This document shows, in pieces, positions 47,204 through 58,307 of a stretch of DNA of 64,000 bases (position 1 is the stretch's first letter; every line of letters begins with the position of its first letter). Below the pieces are notes generated by a model. The model worked only from the letters and a program-made list of their open reading frames with translations, was not told the origin of the DNA and made no database searches. Source of the stretch: Endocalyx cinctus (lineage: Eukaryota > Ascomycota > Sordariomycetes > Amphisphaeriales > Apiosporaceae); contig BCKC01000009.1 in the NCBI GenBank assembly GCA_001600455.1, positions 1,488,001 through 1,552,000 of the forward strand, read 5' to 3'. The position numbers and the translations under genes are program-made.

Positions 47204-50200
47204 ATGGCCGAATCAATCGCCGACCCTGCGATGGTCGTTGAGCACGTAGAAGAGCAAATGGAACCCATAGAGTCTTCTATTGAGGCAAAGATAAAGCCGG
47301 AAACAGAGATAGAAACGCCCTCGGATAATGAGGAGACATGCGCAACCAACTCCAACACTTCAACCATACCTAAGGATTGCGCTACCGGTATCGCGCCAGA
47401 ACCGCCCATAAACGATTCCCTTCTGGAAGAGAAACCATTTGGGACCGAGTCTGTTACTGATGATGAATCATCCGAATCTTCGTCGGAATTGGAGTCGCCT
47501 TTGATGGACACGAAAGAGAAAACATCTGCGACCGCTCACGCTAATATGCATACCCCCTCCGCTTTCGAGAAACTTCCCGATGAAATTGTCGAGCAGTAAG
47601 TCCTATATTACTAACTCAAGACTATTTATCTATATATCTTGTAATGTTGACATAATGTCCTCGTAGGATATTGAAAGCTACCGACCCGGATTCATTTGCA
47701 TCACTTGTGTTGCTTAATTCGAAATGGAGGCGAATTTCCCAACAATCTCACTTGTACGCGTATCATCTTTCAAGATGTAATTCCTACGCTGCTAGCCACC
47801 GGGCGCACCCCACTGCATCTACAGATGACGAGGCCTTGCCCGAACTTCGAAAGCTGTTCGCACGCGAAGTAAAGCGAAATCTATTCGAGTCCTATTTAAG
47901 ACCGAAAACGACAACTATCAAGTTGATTTCCACCTCGATTAGCTCCTCCTCCGCCGCACCGGGAGGAGAGGGTATGCAGTTTAGCGCGTCGCCGCGCGGA
48001 CATTTAATACTTGCGTACAATTCGTCGCGTATTCATGTTTTAGACGTTAGGCAGCCCGAACTTGTTGTGAAGCGGGAGTTAAAGATTCTTCGCCGACCCG
48101 CTGCTGCTTGTATATTGGACGATGGGAGCCTGCTCGCTATACTATCAACTGATATGCAGGTGGACCTCTTTGACCTTACCAAGAAACCGCCCCGACGCCG
48201 ACAGACGCTCATTCTTGACAATGCCCCTCGTGCGATGGCTTTGTCGCCTTGCGGAAGCGTATTGGCGGCTGCTTACGAAGGTGGTATAGAGGTTTCTTCT
48301 GTTTCCCCTGGGGCCATGCCGACGGATCAAAGAGCCGTCAAGTGCGACGCCGTAGATTCTCTTGCCTTCTCGCTTGATGGCACCCAGCTACTCGGGACAA
48401 CAACGACATCGCACATTCCCAATACTGTCATTCTCACCGCCCCATATTATGACCCAGGGAACCAACTCGGGGATGAGAGTATCAGCGCACTCTGGACCAC
48501 ATCCATTCTATTCCCCAACACTAGCCGAGATTGCAGCCATGCTGTGCTCCTCCAAGAATCTAGTGCAGATGAGGCAACCTGGACTTTCACCTACGACCGA
48601 AGCTTTGAGACGTTTCGAGCCGTGAGAATTGACGATCTCCGAAACGGAACCACATATTTTACGGGACCCGTACCCACTGCTACGTGCCCGGGCCCGCTGT
48701 TACCTAGTACTTTACCCACAGCTAACTATCAGGGGGACATTGTCGCCGCTGGTTTTAATACCCAAGATGTATGGATTTACGGTATACCTGAGGATCTTGA
48801 GGCTGTGCCAGATTCCATCCCATCAACCACTGAGTTATGTGCATCGCCACCCCTACGCCGTAGGAACAGTGCACTATCCGTTCGACCTCCGTCCCAGACA
48901 CAAGAAACCTGTAGTACCCGTGTACCTCAATGGCAACTTCTCTGTGATAAATTTCGCAATACATTTGTCAGTGGACGGAGAATTGCCGGGTTATGTGGCG
49001 TAACGAATGTAAAATGGGTATCCGGGTTCGGCAGCACAAGCTTCCAAGAACGATTAGTTATTGCTGCCCCCGGAGTCGAGCACCCAAAACCAGTTATAAC
49101 GGAAGAGGACGGTTTCGATTTTGTAGATGGCGGAAGAATTACCTTCGTTGATTTCGACTATGGTCTAATAGACGGGAAAGAAGAAGAAATCACTATCGAG
49201 GTTGGCACCATGGAGCCCGAGGTGTTGGAAGAGGAGCACCGAGATATGGAAGCTGAAATCGCTATTGTTCGACGGCGAACTGTAGCGCAGCGGAGAGGTA
49301 ATCGTGGTGGCGTGGTCCGCTCAGCTACTACGCGTGATCCCGACGTCGAGAATCTACTTCGTCCCACAGTATCTAACGACATAGATGCTGATGATCCGTT
49401 GGTCCCACGACCTATGATGACGGCACGTAGTAACGCGCCGCCCACGACAACCGCTACCATGGCTACCGAAGAGATAGAAGATGTTTCCCTGGAGGAGGCC
49501 CAAGAGGCCCTAGATGCACCTTACGCTCACGCGAACCCACGGTCAGGAACAACATTGCGCCGTGCAGCAACAGCGGCTGCTGCAAATCGACAAAGACAAC
49601 CCGTGACCCCAATTGCCGGTCCCGTAGAATATAGGCGGGCTGATGGTCGAGCTGAGCATCCGCACGAGAGTGACGCCGATAACTGGGTGCCCCCACCACC
49701 TCCTTATGCAAAGGACGACCCTAATGTTGATTTGCCTGCTTTTCTGCGTCACTCCTCCATTCCCGGAGCTGGCGCTGCATCTGCTCAAGGAGAACCAACC
49801 TCATCAATCCCGCCTGTACCACCAATGCCATCATCCCTCCCTCCACCTGTCCCACCCACGTCGTCATCCGTTCCTCCCGTCCCTCGGGTTCCAGCCATAC
49901 CACACGCGCCGTCATCATCGGCACTAACTCGACCAGAACTTCCCAGAATTCGTACTTCTAGTCAGCCGATTGCGCCTTCTTCGTCTTTGGTAGCAGGCAT
50001 CAACCACCGTGCAACAAGCAGTACAACAAATTTCAGTAGACCTACTACTGCCGCCGCTGGGAACCCGTGGCGATCTACCTCTAATCTTGCTTTTTCAAGA
50101 GATAACTCGCAACAACACGTTATTGATTACATGGATGATGATATCTATGATGTGTCTCCTATAGAACCTCCTTCTCAAAGCGCAAATATGCAATCTCCAG

Positions 50201-51255
50201 GGACCCAGGCTAGTATCAACATGACACCAGAACGGCCATCGGCAGGGAGTTTTTCGTCCCCTGCCGAGTACACACCCGCCTCCTCTAGATCACAAGCTCT
50301 TACAGAAGCAATAAGCTCTTCTTCGGCAGGTCCGTCAACATATGATCCTAATATTGCTGCCCCATTGGTCAACATACAGCAACATCGACAAAACGGGCTT
50401 CAAATTATTAGTACTAGCCCGGTTGTTCCGAAGCTGCCAAATGCGCAGACCTGGCCGAGAGTTCAACACATGCACGCGCCAAGTGCGCCTGTCAACCTGA
50501 GCAATTATCCTCATTCTGCGCCCGTTACCAACTTGAATAATGACGATCGAATTTCAGCGAGTCTGCCGTCCGCGTCGGGGGCAGAACCGGCCGCTCATGC
50601 TATCCCCAAGCCAAGTCTCGAGATGTCTCGACCGATGTCTACTACTTTTCAGTTTCCTCGTGTACCAGTCGGCAGTCGCAGCAGCATGAGGAGGGAAAAT
50701 GGACGATCTATTTTTGTTCCAGAAATACAACCACCACCGCCCCCACCTCCGGACCAACCCCTCATTATTAGTACGCCTACGGGGGTAACGGGGGCTTTTG
50801 ATTTACCAGATCCTGCTATCACAACGGGTCCCGTGCCCGATAGAGTGATACATGCACCAGTTCCCCGACACCCTCGCCCTCCTTCTGGCATGACTATACT
50901 CCGGCCGACCGCGGAGCGTCTTGACACGATATCAAGCATGGGTCCTACTCCGCACGGAGAAATAGGCATGTATCAGCCACCCCCTCCCCCGACCGCTACG
51001 TCGTCTCGCTTCCCATCCCGATTCCCGTCTTTACGCCATCACTCGAGCATAAGTCGGAGGCCGAGCCGAGCGAGGAGGGGCGCGTTGAAGAACATCCAAG
51101 ACGCCAGAGAACGAGGATGGACGGGTAGGAAGAAGATCAAGAAACAGAGAGAAGAAGAGATGATGACGAACTCAACAATGGACTGGACCGACGTCGGACG
51201 TCCGCCAAAAAGTAGGACGCAGCAGATCAAGGATAAGAAATGCGTCGTCATGTAG
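47204..51255 (+). CDS. F-box protein with beta-propeller-like region, Pro-rich tail and C-terminal CaaX box (1326 aa)
   Basis: Exons are 47204-47595 and 47667-51255; donor GTAAGT, acceptor TCGTAG, phase 2. The first 120 residues are acidic and disordered. An F-box follows (about 121-165): FEKLPDEIVEQILKATD, then SFASLVLLNSKWRRIS, the Skp1-binding pattern; the intron splits it. Residues of roughly 200-550 carry repeated strands such as LILAYNSSRIHVLDV, ACILDDGSLLAILST, AMALSPCGSVLAAA and SLAFSLDGTQLLGT, which look like degenerate WD40 blades for substrate binding. The C-terminal half is Pro/Ser-rich, with PPPP stretches. The end is basic (RRPSRARRGALKN; RKKIKKQREEE) and finishes KDKKCVVM. Cys1323 with two aliphatics and Met is a textbook farnesylation motif next to lysines. 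The family role, in an SCF ubiquitin ligase, is inferred; membrane attachment is suggested by the tail. Confidence 0.9.
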
Positions 51256-52341
51256 ACGTGATGACTTTTATATTAATGAGACGACGAATTTGTTCTGGTT
51301 GGTACAGATGTCAAGGGTAGGAGATATCTCGCGTGTACATACGGGTTGTCTTGGGATCGGATTCTGGGTATAATGAATGATGTCTTGGTTTGGATTTGGC
51401 TACAGGAGGCCCAAGGGAAGGATATACATACATATGCATGCATACATAGAGTTCTCAGTACAACGCCTGGCTGCAGGGGGGGATATGGTAAAATTATGCA
51501 TCCGTCTATTAAATACACGGGGAGAGACAGATACATATCCACATACGTACATACGTTATATTTACGCCGAGGCGCATACAAAGGATGAAGAAGTGTTGAT
51601 AAAGGGGTATACTTAGATCGGCGACTGCCTTGAATACGCTTCCGAGAAGTGAAAATACCGAAATCAACCCAAACGTTATTTTTCGTCCCTTTCTTTATTC
51701 TGTGATTATGCTGTAAAAAGTCTACACATAAGTTTCTTCATAATGTGTCTTATTTGGAGATGTTTCTACCCATTTTTATGGAGTACTTTCTGCCTGTGAA
51801 TTCGATTCAAACCCACACTCTGAGTATTTTGAATAACATCCGCAATCTTTTCTCTCTTTTTCTTACTCGCCGGCTTTTCCAAATTTTCCAGCCATTCCAT
51901 CCCCAATAGGCCTTGAATTGAAGGGTATAATGTATTACGTATAAGACGCCATGAACAACAATAAAAAAAACCCATCTATCCACCATTCGATGCTTTTTTG
52001 CATATATTTCTTTCCTTCTTTCCAGGTCTAGTTGTTTCAAAGTCTTTAATTGATACCAAGTTTCATGTACTCTCTCCCTCCTCCCGAGTCCAATGTAGAG
52101 AAGGAGGAAGTCTGCCCTCTTTTCCCCCCTCTCCTATGCCTTTGGGGGAAGGCAGATAGAGAGCATAGAATTCCTCGTAGTTCCTCCCAGGAACAAATAA
52201 TAAACCAGACCAAAACGCCGTTGCCATGCTATGTAAAGTAGAAAACTGCACTCTTCTTCTCCTTTCAGCCGCAGATTATTTATAGTGATTATAAAGTTAT
52301 TAGGCCACTAAGAGATAATCCCAAATTCCTCTTTTTTTTTC
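51256..52341. other. Convergent intergenic region
   Basis: About 1.1 kb between the stop codons of two convergent genes, with no gene or notable repeat. Confidence 0.55.
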
Positions 52342-53140
52342 CTACTCAAAATCCATCATTTCCAAATCGCCGTCGGTTAACGAACTGAGACCCGAACTAG
52401 GCGGTCTCGAGTCGAGGTCGACTTCGGGCGCGGGCGGTCGATTCGAGGCCTCGCGCATCTTCTGCGCCCAGGCCGCCAGGCTGGTATCGTCTCCGCCTTC
52501 CACCATGACCTCGCCGTGATCGATCCCTTTGCCGAGGATGGTCGCGGCGTATTTAGAGTCTTGGTCCGTCTTATTATGTTTGCGCTTAAGGGCTAGACAA
52601 AGAAGAAGACAAGAGTTAGGCTTTGGGCTCAAAAAGAAAAGAAAGACAAAGCAGGATAGGCTATATAGCGTGGATCGACTCACCATCCAGATAATCCGTC
52701 GCGCGTTCCTCCGGAGCCTCCTCCTCCGAGACGACGGTGGGGGCGCCCAAGCCGGCGACCTTGCGAATGCGCTGGTTCTTCTTGCCGGTGGCCCAGCGGA
52801 CGAGCTCGTCGACGCCCCGGGCGTCCTCCTCGCCGTCGAGCTCCTGCGACATGAAGTCCTTCTCGGGCCAGATGGCGCCGCACTCGCGCAGGGCCAGGAT
52901 CACGTCCGACAGGGCCGGCGCCGTCGAGAACTCGTTGTTGAGCGACGCGTGCAGCGCCGTGCGCCGCGCGATCGCCGTCAGGTAGCTCCCCGTCAGCTCC
53001 GTGAGCGCGTCCAGCGTCGCGGGCGTCGACGAGTAGTACCCCTGGGCGCGCAGGATCTGCAGGATGGACGGTCGGAGGAGGGCGTGGTGGATCTCGGACG
53101 CGGTTAAGGGTTTGGGAGGCGCGGTGTTTGAGGACGACAT
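52342..53140 (-). CDS. BTP-type histone-fold protein, TAF3/SPT7-like transcription factor subunit (235 aa)
   Basis: Minus-strand exons are 53140-52684 and 52592-52342; donor GTGAGT, acceptor TCTAG, phase 1. Residues of about 12-85 form a histone fold of the 'bromodomain-associated' (BTP) type: LTASEIHHALLRPSILQILR, GYYSSTPATLDALTELTGSY, then AIARRTALHASLNN and further helices. This fold is found in TAF3 of TFIID, SPT7 of SAGA and TAF8, where it pairs with a TAF10-like partner. The segment after the fold is charged, and the C-terminus is acidic (DGDLEMMDFE). There is no PHD finger or bromodomain, so this is a short form; whether it sits in TFIID or SAGA cannot be decided here. Third codon positions are GC-rich. 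Confidence 0.82.
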
Positions 53141-54303
53141 TTTTGGCTTTTATTCGGTGGTTCGTATCTTCGTTTCGGTTATTACTGTAGTTTTTATTGC
53201 CTTTAACAGTTCCTCTTATTGAAAGGATCGTAAGTCGAGAATAAGTGGGAAAGTAGGTGGTGGTTAGTCCAAGGAAATAGTTTGGGAGGGAAAGAGAGAT
53301 GAGTGGTAAGAAAGTAAGGTCGAGGTCTCAATCGCTGGTGGAAGTGGATTATAGGCAGAAGATTTGAAGATGATGAGTCGGTCGATCATTTCGAGATCGA
53401 AGTGAGTGATAGCAGTAAGAGGTAGAGCCGATGCATACGCATGTGTTGCAAACAAACTTGACAAACAACCCGAGATTTGCGGAGCTAGGATGAAGATTCC
53501 TGGGTCTCCTGTTTCAAATGTAGATTCAATATGCGTTGGTTATATTTCTGGAAACCCATAGAATCTGGATCTTCATGATCGAATTAACATAGTAATATTT
53601 ATTCACAGATTTGTGCAGTCGTGAGAACTTCAATGGCTGCGGTAAAGGTAGAAATTTGAAGTTGACGATAGAAGCTATTGGGAACTAACCTTAGTACAGT
53701 AACTGATTTATTTTATTAGGTTCGCGTTCTGCACGGCCCCACTGTAACCTAGCTGCCCTACTGCCTTAAGTATTGTAGTAGTAGTGGACTACAGGTACCT
53801 AGTCAGCTAGTACTAGGCATCCACTAGCAGTGGACTTCAATTACTTCATTCTATCAGTATTTCTGATGACTTTTGTATAAGACTCTTTGTCCATATATTG
53901 GTATGACTCTCGTCGCGTCAAGTTGATGCAAGCAACCTACCCGGATGTACAAATATCGTTTCATTCATAACTCAAGTGAAGTCTGACTGTATCTTTTAAG
54001 GTACACTACCCGCCTAAGATCATACCGATGACGGCGTCGAAAGGTTATAACCGCCACAAGCCTGCCATCAGTGATTGCTCAAGTTATCTGCCTCAAACTT
54101 AGAAACTCAGCAAAGCTTCGGAAAGGGAGAGCTAGTCGTAACAGCAATCCGTATATGAGCGGAAACAAAAATGTGATGCGAATGAACGCCCCCTTTTCTT
54201 TTACTTGTACGGTGTGGATTATCATTGAAAATCCATCGATGATCCTGCGCCTTAAGTAGGTAGTGCTTAGTTAGCTTGAGTGCAAAACACCTATAAATTT
54301 CGC
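53141..54303. other. Divergent intergenic region, proximal part
   Basis: Presumed promoter space of the BTP protein gene (minus) and distal upstream region of the zinc-cluster regulator (plus). No coding signal. Confidence 0.5.
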
Positions 54304-54339
54304 CGGCGGGATTAGTTCATTGTGGGATCAATCCCGCCG
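54304..54339. promoter_or_regulatory. Perfect 10-bp inverted repeat, CGGCGGGATT ... AATCCCGCCG
   Basis: The arms at 54304-54313 and 54330-54339 are perfect inverse complements separated by 16 nt. The outer CGG and CCG triplets fit half-sites of zinc-cluster dimers. It lies about 340-370 bp upstream of the Zn(II)2Cys6 gene start, and the same 10-mer recurs at 54529-54538. Confidence 0.55.
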
Positions 54340-54503
54340 TGTTATACCTGCCTACACGTACACGCTCCATGCTTTAATATGAGATAATCTCTTTAAATCA
54401 TTCATGTCATAGAAAATCCATGTTGTCTTTATAATGTTGTATCGTATGTGTGAAAAGTATTAGCTCTTCGTCTCCCCAACACCGTTATAGAATCATCTGC
54501 TGC

Positions 54504-54517
54504 CCCAAGTACTTGGG
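54504..54517. promoter_or_regulatory. 14-bp perfect palindrome CCCAAGTACTTGGG
   Basis: Self-complementary and located 160 bp upstream of the zinc-cluster regulator ATG, between copies of the CGGCGGGATT motif. The binder is unknown. Confidence 0.4.
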
Positions 54518-54528
54518 TCAACGTACAG

Positions 54529-54538
54529 CGGCGGGATT
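54529..54538 (+). promoter_or_regulatory. Third copy of CGGCGGGATT upstream of the regulator
   Basis: Identical to the left arm of the inverted repeat at 54304, about 140 bp before the start codon. Three exact copies of a GC-rich 10-mer within 235 bp of otherwise AT-leaning DNA are unlikely to be chance. Confidence 0.5.
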
Positions 54539-54676
54539 TGTGTCACCCGAATGCACCAAGTCACTTATGCATTGAGGAGGCAAAACACCATCTGCAATCA
54601 ACTACATCTTTTGGGGACCTTTCCTATAGGCTAGGCCTAAAGTTGCACGCTTCCATCCTCGCTTACCCGCTTGTAC

Positions 54677-57311
54677 ATGGAGACGGCATCCACCACACAC
54701 CGGGCTTCAGCCCCTTACGGGCATGCCTGCGCCGGCTGCTCTAAGGCAAAATGTAAATGCATTCGGCGGCAGGAAGGCGCTACATGCGAGCGCTGTCATC
54801 GTCTCAGTAAAGAATGTTTACCCTCGACCGTAGTGCGTAAGATTGGTGGTGGCCGGGTACGGTCCAGACGATCGGGTGCTGCCGCCGGCAAGGACGAGGG
54901 AAAGATGACGGCAAAACTGGTGGAGAAGCTCGATGATCTCATTACTACGATGAGGGCTCAAGCTCAAGCTGGAGGCGTTGCTTCTGGTGGGCCGAGTCCG
55001 GCGGAATCGCAATCTGTACTTGCTGACATCCTGAATCGGACTTCACCTCGGCTGGAAGCTGAGACGGAGAGCGTGACGCCACGGTTGGAAAGTACTACTA
55101 TGCGTAATAACACAGACTGCAGTATGGGAAAGGTGCAGGATGTCCCCGATCTAGAATCTCGTGCCACTGCTGCTCCTGGCGGTCCCGGATGTTATCCCAC
55201 ACCCCTATCACCTACGTCAACAAACAACGCCGCCGGCACCAACCCCATAACCGACCTCTCGCCATCACAAGCCGAAGAAACTCTGCGCACATTCCGAACT
55301 ACACACTTGAACTTCTTCCCGTTTATGTACTTAACACCCGACATTACGTAAGTCCTATACCTCTAGTTCAACTCTCTCTTAACGTTTACCAAACGCCCTT
55401 ACTAACGGATCGCTCCTAGTGCTGAGCAGCTACAGCGCGACCGACCATTTCTGTGGCTAAATATACGCGTAATATGTACAAATTCTCACAGTGAACAGAC
55501 CCTTCTCATAAAGGAGGTTAAACGAGTCGCAGCTGAGCGTTTGGTGATCAAGTCAGAAAGGAGCATGGACTTACTACTTGGTCTAATTTCTATGATAGGA
55601 TGGTAAGTTTCAGTCTTAAATTTTCAACCACTATCGTGCTTCCTTGCGGACCTTCGCTATAAATATCAATAATATAGCAATCTAAACGCTCTCAATTAAT
55701 ACCTGTCGAGCCTTTACATACTTATTTGCTGATATATTACCTACTATGCACTTTTCTCAGGGGTATGCACTACGTCCAAGACTTACCGTTCTGTACTCTT
55801 TTCATGAACATGGCTATCTCGGTGGCGTCGGATTTGCGCCTCGACAGGCCCAATCCGGAGCGTCAGTGGAAAGAAATGAGCTGTTTTAGGAATTTTAATT
55901 ACCCTCGCCCGCGAGTATCTGGCATACGGACGAACGAGAGCAGGAGAGCGTTATTGTCCTGTTACATTGTCAGCTCCACGTTAGTTTTTCTTTCCCCCCT
56001 TCTCCATCTTCTGGTTTGTCGGACGATCTTCAAATCATAAGGAATTCAACGATATTCTATTATTAATACCTCGCAGTACCTCGTCCTTCTTGTGGACACA
56101 AACCATGAGATGGACAAATTACATGGATGACGCCCTCGCTGCGCTTTCCGAACGGCCCGAATGGCCCGGCGATGAGAAGCTCGCGGCTTTGGTGCGCATT
56201 TATAGGCTCATGGAAGAGATCTCCCAAGTCTCATGGCTGCAACCGGATCACCAAGCTTTCTCTGACTATCGATCACCACCCCCTATGCTGTATATCAAGG
56301 GCCTGTGTTCCGGTTTGGAGGAGGTGAAGCGGACCATCTCCCCTAAGATGCTAGAAGACCGTACGTAATAATTTGTGTTATTTCTTTATGTTGAAAATGC
56401 TTCTCCTTTTAGTTTTGCCACGCCCCAGGAGCTTTAAATAAAAGCCATTCCTTTTTTATCACTAACTAACCCATCACCCATTCTAAAATATAGACATAAT
56501 CATCTCCCACCTACACATAACCTCGATCATGATCCACGACCTACCACTTCACGGCGGTGGCTACGGCCCCCTCCCCACTTCCTGCACCGCTTCGTCTATG
56601 ACTCCTTCCGTCTCCGCCCACCACAACGCCCAAAGAGCGACGCACGTGCACCACTGCCTCACCTCCATCCAAGGCTGCCTCGACAACTTCCTCGAGCTCG
56701 CGACTTCTCCCCCGAAACCTCTATCGGCCTTCAACTACCCCCTGCTCATCCACCTATCGCGATGCACGCAGACGCTATACCGGCTCTCCATCGTCGCCGA
56801 CCCGGCCTGGGACCGCGCCGCGGTGCACGCGAGGGTCGACCTGCCCAAATGGTTGAGGCGGGTCGCCGAGCTTTTCGTCGATCAGACGCAGGGGGAGGCG
56901 AAGCAGACGGGGATAGGCATATACACCAAGGCCTCGAACTTGAAGATGACGGCTGATTTGTGGGAGAAGACTATCCACAAGGTTTTGGCCGAGGAAGGGC
57001 GGAACTACGAAGGAGAGGGAGAAGGAGGAAGAGGGAGAGGAGAGGACGTCGAAGTTAGACCTGCTGTAGGGGGGTTTGATGATAGGGGAGGCGGGGAGGG
57101 GGGTATAAACGATGGGGGTATGGGTGTTGGTATGGGGTTGGACGCCTCGGATATAGATATGCTACAGCAGGAGACGTGGACGATGGATTTCTTGGACGAT
57201 AAATGGCTCACGGAGATGTTATCGAATTGGGAGAATCCTAATCCTAATTGCGAGGAGGAGGATCAGAAGGGAAATACTGGCTATATTATGGAGTGTGTGC
57301 GATGTCTATGA
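54677..57311 (+). CDS. Zn(II)2Cys6 transcription factor (724 aa)
   Basis: Five exons: 54677-55347, 55420-55602, 55761-55979, 56077-56360 and 56494-57311, with phases 2, 2, 2, 1. The zinc-cluster motif is complete near the N-terminus: Cys18, 21, 28, 37, 40 and 47 (HACAGCSKAKCKCIRRQ, then CERCHRLSKEC). A basic linker and a short coiled coil (MTAKLVEKLDDLITTMRAQ) for dimerisation follow. The middle shows the helical pattern of the fungal-specific regulatory domain, including FFPFMYLTPDIT, RPFLWLNIRVIC, LLLGLISMIGW, MNMAISVASDLRLDRP and SSFLWTQTMRWTNYM. The C-terminus is acidic and hydrophobic (DIDMLQQETWTMDFLDDKWL), a likely activation segment. The first ATG in frame before the cluster sets the start. 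It presumably binds CGG half-sites as a dimer in the nucleus; repeats in its own upstream region suggest autoregulation. The neighbouring transporter is a possible target. Confidence 0.9.
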
Positions 57312-58206
57312 ACAGGTAAGAAAAGTCAAACAATACATGTGCTCTCACGAGGCCCTTCATATCGTCATTATCAATAAAGTGATATCATATTTTTTTCTAA
57401 TAAGTAAAATGAATAACAATTGGCGAAGTAAGGTGAGTTTGTATGGAAGCTGTCTATAAGATCGTGTCGCAAGTATTTTGTATATATTTATCCCTCTTGG
57501 GAATTTCCGAGTGGCTTAAATTTCGAACGTTTTAGAGAGAATATCAAAAGGAAAGAGGGGAATATATATATATTCGAAGACTTTCGGCTTCTCCCTTTTA
57601 TCGAAGCAAGTTTCTATTGAAGGCGACGTAGCGAAGGAGTATAGCTAATTCAGGAGGTAGAATTTATCGCTGAGTATTTCTAAATGAGTGAAATTTGTTA
57701 TTCTACATACTGCATGCGAATATGACTATGTCATGATTATTATTATATACGAACAGTAAAGCAGCGAGCACCCGTCTCCGGATTGTCCAATAATATTTTC
57801 GGCCGCTCCCGAAAGTAGATAGACCCACAGCCGGCTGCTCGTTCGGGCAATAATGCGGCTATAAAGCTCCGGCTCGGAGACAGCGGCAAGGGTAGTGGAA
57901 GGTGGTGTTGATAGTATCACTAGAGTGGACATTGTCACCAGAGCGATAATGTCAAACATTTAATGAAGATAACCTCGTCCTTTTTTCCAATTGGGCATTC
58001 AAGTCCAAATTACCTAATTAGTATCTTGGCTTACTTGGGGGGGACGGAGAATGGCTACTATTATGGAGTATGTCGCCATTGAGGTGGATCATGAGCCAAT
58101 CCATGAATATGAATAGCGAGAAGATTTTTTGCTTGGGTGGATCAATATGTTTTTTGTATGCGAGATAAGAAAGTGTTGCTTGTTGGCTTGTAGAGGAAGT
58201 GTGTGT
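57312..58206. other. Intergenic region between regulator and transporter
   Basis: Short AT-rich spacer with 3'UTR and promoter space. The CGGCGGGATT motif found upstream of the regulator was not seen here. No gene is supported. Confidence 0.5.
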
Positions 58207-58222
58207 GCGTATATATATACGC
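58207..58222. promoter_or_regulatory. Palindromic TATA element GCGTATATATATACGC
   Basis: A 16-bp perfect palindrome with a TATATATATA core, about 85-100 bp upstream of the transporter ATG. That is a good position for a TATA box with a short leader. The core could also be a simple AT repeat. Confidence 0.5.
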
Positions 58223-58307
58223 ACTCGCCCAGTCGGAAACTCTTCCAGACCAAGTTCCAAAAGCTCACTTCGACCGACAGCAGCATACACGCAGAAGAGT
58301 AAGGACC

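Noticed and set aside
58203..58307. N-terminal extension of the UNC93-like transporter
   Set aside because: The extension lacks an ATG and runs through the presumed TATA element and leader.
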